Below, in pieces: positions 61,473 through 64,000 of a stretch of 64,000 bases of DNA (the stretch's first letter is position 1; every line of letters starts with the position of its first letter). The notes beneath the pieces were generated by a model that was not told the origin of the DNA, searched no databases, and saw only the letters and a program-made list of their open reading frames with translations. A program made the position numbers and the translations under genes. This DNA comes from Micromonospora globbae (GTDB lineage: Bacteria; Actinomycetota; Actinomycetes; Mycobacteriales; Micromonosporaceae), in NCBI RefSeq assembly GCF_003610785.1, contig NZ_RAQQ01000001.1, positions 434,001-498,000 of the forward strand, written 5' to 3'.

Positions 61473-62804
61473 ATGTCCGCTGACGCCGACGTGATCGACA
61501 TCCACCCCGCCCGGCACCAGAGGGTGCTCATGCTGTCCTGGGAGTACCCGCCGGTGCTCGTCGGCGGACTCGGCCGACACGTCCACGCCCTCTCCACCGC
61601 CCTCGCCGCCGCCGGCCACCACGTCACCGTCGTCACCCGCCACACCGACGGCGCACCCACCGAGGAATACACCGACGGCGTCCGCATCATCCGCGCCACC
61701 GAAGACCCCGTCACCTTCCCCCTGGCCACCCCCAGCCTCCTCGCCTGGACCATGGCCTTCAACCACACCCTCACCCGCGCCGCCCTCCACGCCACCACCA
61801 GCGACACCTACGACGTCATCCACGCCCACGACTGGCTCGTCGCCCACACCGCCATCACCCTCCGCGAACACCTCGACCTCCCCCTCGTCACCACCATCCA
61901 CGCCACCGAAGCCGGCCGACACCAAGGCTGGCTCCCCGACGAGATGAACCGCACCATCCACGCCGTCGAACACTGGCTCACCACCGAATCCGGCCGCGTC
62001 ATCGCCTGCTCCGGCTACATGCGCGACCAGGTCACCACGCTCTTCGACCTGCCTACGGGGCAGGTGGACGTGGTGCCCAACGGGGTCGACGACCGCGCCT
62101 GGCGGGCCCGGCCGCCGGCGGTCGCCTCGGCCCGGGCGCGGTTCGCGGCGAACGGCCCGCTGGTCGGGTACGCGGGCCGTCTCGTCTACGAGAAGGGCGT
62201 GCAGCACCTGGTCCACGCCGTGCCCCACCTGCGGCGGCGGCACGCGGGACTGCGGGTGGTGATCGCCGGCGACGGCCCGTACCGGGGCGAACTTGAGGAG
62301 GAGGCCCGGCGGCTCGCGCTCGGGGACACCGTACGGTTCACCGGCTTCCTCGACACCACGCAGCTGCCCGCGATGCTGGGGGCCACCGACGCGACCGTGG
62401 TGCCCAGCCTCTACGAACCGTTCGGCATGGTGGCCCTCGAGGCGGCCGCCGCCGGCGCGCCGCTCGCCGTGGCGGCCACCGGCGGCCTCGCCGAGATCGT
62501 CGAGCCCGGCGTCACCGGGGTGACCTTCCCGCACAGCGACCCGGACGCCCTCGCCGGGGCGGTCGACCAGCTCCTCGCCGACGAGGTCTTCGCGCGGCGG
62601 GTCGCCCGGCAGGCCCGGGCCATGGTCGGCGAGCGCTACGGGTGGGCCACCATCGCGGCGCGGACGGCGGCCACCTACGCCCGCGCGGCCCGCGAGCACG
62701 GGCCGTCGCAGGCCCGCCGCGCGGCCGCCCGGGTGGCCGGCGCGCCACCGCGCATCGCGATCCCCGAGGGGAACCTGCTCGGCGGCGGGGGCGCGGCCAG
62801 CTGA
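61473..62804 (+). CDS. GT4 glycosyltransferase (Rv3032-like glucan synthase)
   Basis: 443 residues. ATG 61473 has AGAGGGGG upstream. The N-terminal lobe is MLSWEYPPVLVGGLGRHVHA, VIHAHDWLVAHTAI and TTIHATEAGRHQGWLPDEMN. The C-terminal lobe has GRLVYEKGVQHLVHAVPHLR and the E-x7-E motif YEPFGMVALEAAAAG. It follows mycobacterial Rv3032 closely; Rv3032 makes alpha-1,4-glucans such as methylglucose lipopolysaccharide. The stretch 61561-62035 has strikingly different codon use (see findings). It lies after the debranching enzyme. Confidence 0.88.
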   Translation: MSADADVIDIHPARHQRVLMLSWEYPPVLVGGLGRHVHALSTALAAAGHHVTVVTRHTDGAPTEEYTDGVRIIRATEDPVTFPLATPSLLAWTMAFNHTLTRAALHATTSDTYDVIHAHDWLVAHTAITLREHLDLPLVTTIHATEAGRHQGWLPDEMNRTIHAVEHWLTTESGRVIACSGYMRDQVTTLFDLPTGQVDVVPNGVDDRAWRARPPAVASARARFAANGPLVGYAGRLVYEKGVQHLVHAVPHLRRRHAGLRVVIAGDGPYRGELEEEARRLALGDTVRFTGFLDTTQLPAMLGATDATVVPSLYEPFGMVALEAAAAGAPLAVAATGGLAEIVEPGVTGVTFPHSDPDALAGAVDQLLADEVFARRVARQARAMVGERYGWATIAARTAATYARAAREHGPSQARRAAARVAGAPPRIAIPEGNLLGGGGAAS

Positions 62805-62811
62805 GACGTCA

Positions 62812-62881
62812 CCGCCGGGGTGGTGGGCGGCACCCGCCACCCCGGCGGCCGGTCGGGGGTGGCAGGCGGCACCGCCACCCC
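62812..62881. terminator. Two tandem hairpins between convergent genes
   Basis: CCGCCGGGGTGG (62812-62823) pairs with CCACCCCGGCGG (62837-62848), and GGGGTGGC (62856-62863) with GCCACCCC (62874-62881). The two hairpins are copies of one motif, GGCGGCACC(C)GCCACCCCGG. Convergent genes end on both sides. Confidence 0.7.
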
Positions 62882-62897
62882 GGCGGCCCGTCGCGGG

Positions 62898-64000
62898 TCA
62901 GCGCGCCGACGCCGTGATCTTCGGGAAGAGCGGTCGCGGGTCGGGGAGCCGCCCCGCCGACGGGGTGCACTGGGCGGCGATCCGTCCGGCCGTGTCGGGG
63001 AGGAAGGGTCCGATCAGCTCGGCGAGGGCCCGGCAGGCCCGGACGAGGACGTCCAGAGCGGCGTCGAGGTTCGCGGCGGCGTCGAGATCGCCGTCGCCCT
63101 CGGCCCTGGACAGCTGCCAGGGCCGCACGTGCTCGACGAAGCGGTTCGCCTCCTCGACCACGCTCCAGATCGCGGCGGTGGCGGCCCGGAAGTCGAAGGC
63201 GTCCAGAGCCGCCGCGACCAGGCGCGGCGCCTGCCGGGAGGCGGTCGTCAGCCGCTGCGCGTCAGCCGGCTCCCCGGTGCCGGTCGGGGGTCGACCGGCA
63301 CGGTAGCGGTGCACCATCGTGACGACGCGGTTCACGAGGTTGCCCAGGTCGTCGGCGAGGTCGCCGTTGGCGCGGTCGACGAGCTTCTCGACGGTGAAGT
63401 CCGCGTCGCCCACCCGCGGCACCTCACGCAGCAGCCACCACCGCACCGGGTCGGTCCCGAACCGGGCGACGAGGTCGACGGGATCGACGGCGACGCCCGT
63501 CGACTTGCTGATCTTCCTGCCGTCGGCGGTCAGGTAGTCGTGGACGAGGATGTCGGTGGGCAGGGGTTCGCCCGCCGACAGCAGCATCGCCGGCCAGTAC
63601 ACGGCGTGGAAGCGCACGACGCCCTTGCCGAGCAGGTGCACCCGACGGGGGCTGTCCGCCCACCAGCGCCGGTAGTCGGGGCCGTGGTGGGCGTAGTCGA
63701 GCGCGGTGACGTAGTTGCCCAGGGCGTCCCACCACACGTAGACGACCTGGTCGGGGTCACCGGGCACCGGGATGCCCCAGCCACGGGCGCGGGTCTGCGA
63801 ACGGGAGACGCTGAAGTCGTCGAGGCCGGCCGCGATGAAGCTGAGCACCTCGTTGCGGCGCGCCGCCGGTTCGATCCTCAACCGCCCACTCTCGATCAGG
63901 TCGTGGAGCCGGTCCTGGTAGCGGGACAGGCGGAAGAACCAGTTCTGCTCGGTGACGCGCTGGGGCGCGGTGTCGTGCTCCGGGCAGCGCCCGTCGCGAA
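62898..64000 (-). CDS. metG: Methionyl-tRNA synthetase, C-terminal part
   Basis: The start is beyond the right edge; 367 codons are visible. GRCPEHDTAPQRVTEQNWFF (part of the zinc knuckle and catalytic domain) and the segment VVYVWWDALGNYVTALDYAH lie near the edge. The KMSKS loop is GRKISKSTGVAVDPVDLVAR, and the anticodon-binding helices follow (FVEHVRPWQLSRAEGDGDLD). It charges tRNA-Met in the cytoplasm. It stands alone, and actinomycetes sometimes carry a second, stress- or antibiotic-linked copy; whether this is the main one cannot be judged here. Confidence 0.93.
   Translation of the reverse strand, partial: RDGRCPEHDTAPQRVTEQNWFFRLSRYQDRLHDLIESGRLRIEPAARRNEVLSFIAAGLDDFSVSRSQTRARGWGIPVPGDPDQVVYVWWDALGNYVTALDYAHHGPDYRRWWADSPRRVHLLGKGVVRFHAVYWPAMLLSAGEPLPTDILVHDYLTADGRKISKSTGVAVDPVDLVARFGTDPVRWWLLREVPRVGDADFTVEKLVDRANGDLADDLGNLVNRVVTMVHRYRAGRPPTGTGEPADAQRLTTASRQAPRLVAAALDAFDFRAATAAIWSVVEEANRFVEHVRPWQLSRAEGDGDLDAAANLDAALDVLVRACRALAELIGPFLPDTAGRIAAQCTPSAGRLPDPRPLFPKITASAR

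Overview
The window is very GC-rich, with codon use typical of actinomycetes. It carries actinomycete-specific families: an LpqY-SugABC-type importer, a CvnAB signalling pair, CebR-type cellulose operators, an F420-type luciferase-like oxidoreductase, DUF3159 and a mycothiol-type DinB protein. The best guess is a Micromonosporaceae chromosome (Micromonospora or a close relative). This is inferred from gene content and composition; no database was consulted. There are no insertion sequences, prophage genes or CRISPR arrays. One tRNA gene, tRNA-Leu(GAG), is present.

Layout. 1-2.5 kb: start of a Na+/H+ antiporter, then a small metal island with a MerR-type promoter, a truncated merR, a YnfA-like protein, a CmtR-type repressor and a CDF-like efflux protein with a cysteine-rich tail. 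2.6-5.4 kb: a GH15 glucosidase and a convergent alpha/beta hydrolase-fold protein without a nucleophile. 5.7 kb: tRNA-Leu. 6.0-17.0 kb: a five-gene collinear cluster (TPR/proline-rich/TM/FN3 protein; membrane-anchored propeller/FN3 protein; MoxR ATPase; DUF58 protein; transglutaminase-like membrane protein without its catalytic Cys and His). 16.9-31.9 kb: MFS exporter with a divergent ArsR-type regulator, a GIY-YIG protein, an AraC regulator divergent from a three-gene oxidation/hydrolysis operon, two LtrA-type membrane proteins around an SDR/F420 pair, and assorted metabolic and membrane genes.

31.9-37.7 kb: a cellulose module, with a secreted CBM2-Ig-GH48 cellulase and a GH1 beta-glucosidase transcribed divergently. 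The 1.1 kb between them holds three CebR-type palindromes, a strong hairpin and a long inverted repeat. 37.7-42.1 kb: a CvnA/CvnB-like sensor kinase and Roadblock pair without the usual CvnC and CvnD partners, and an FGGY sugar kinase. 42.2-44.3 kb: a TrpE-TrpG fusion preceded by a Trp-Trp leader peptide, indicating attenuation. 44.3-47.4 kb: WrbA, an acetyltransferase, a DUF4190-like protein and an AlkX-like protein. 47.5-51.8 kb: a trehalose-type ABC importer in lpqY-sugA-sugB-sugC order.

52-64 kb: a VOC protein, a possible RusA-like protein, a DUF2975/HTH operon with a promoter that fits leaderless transcription, a HAD hydrolase, a TetR regulator, and an alpha-glucan block (GH63-type glucosidase, glycogen debranching enzyme, Rv3032-like GT4 glycosyltransferase). 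The 5'-truncated end of a methionyl-tRNA synthetase closes the window. Carbohydrate use is the main theme: cellulose, trehalose and alpha-glucan functions recur across the window.
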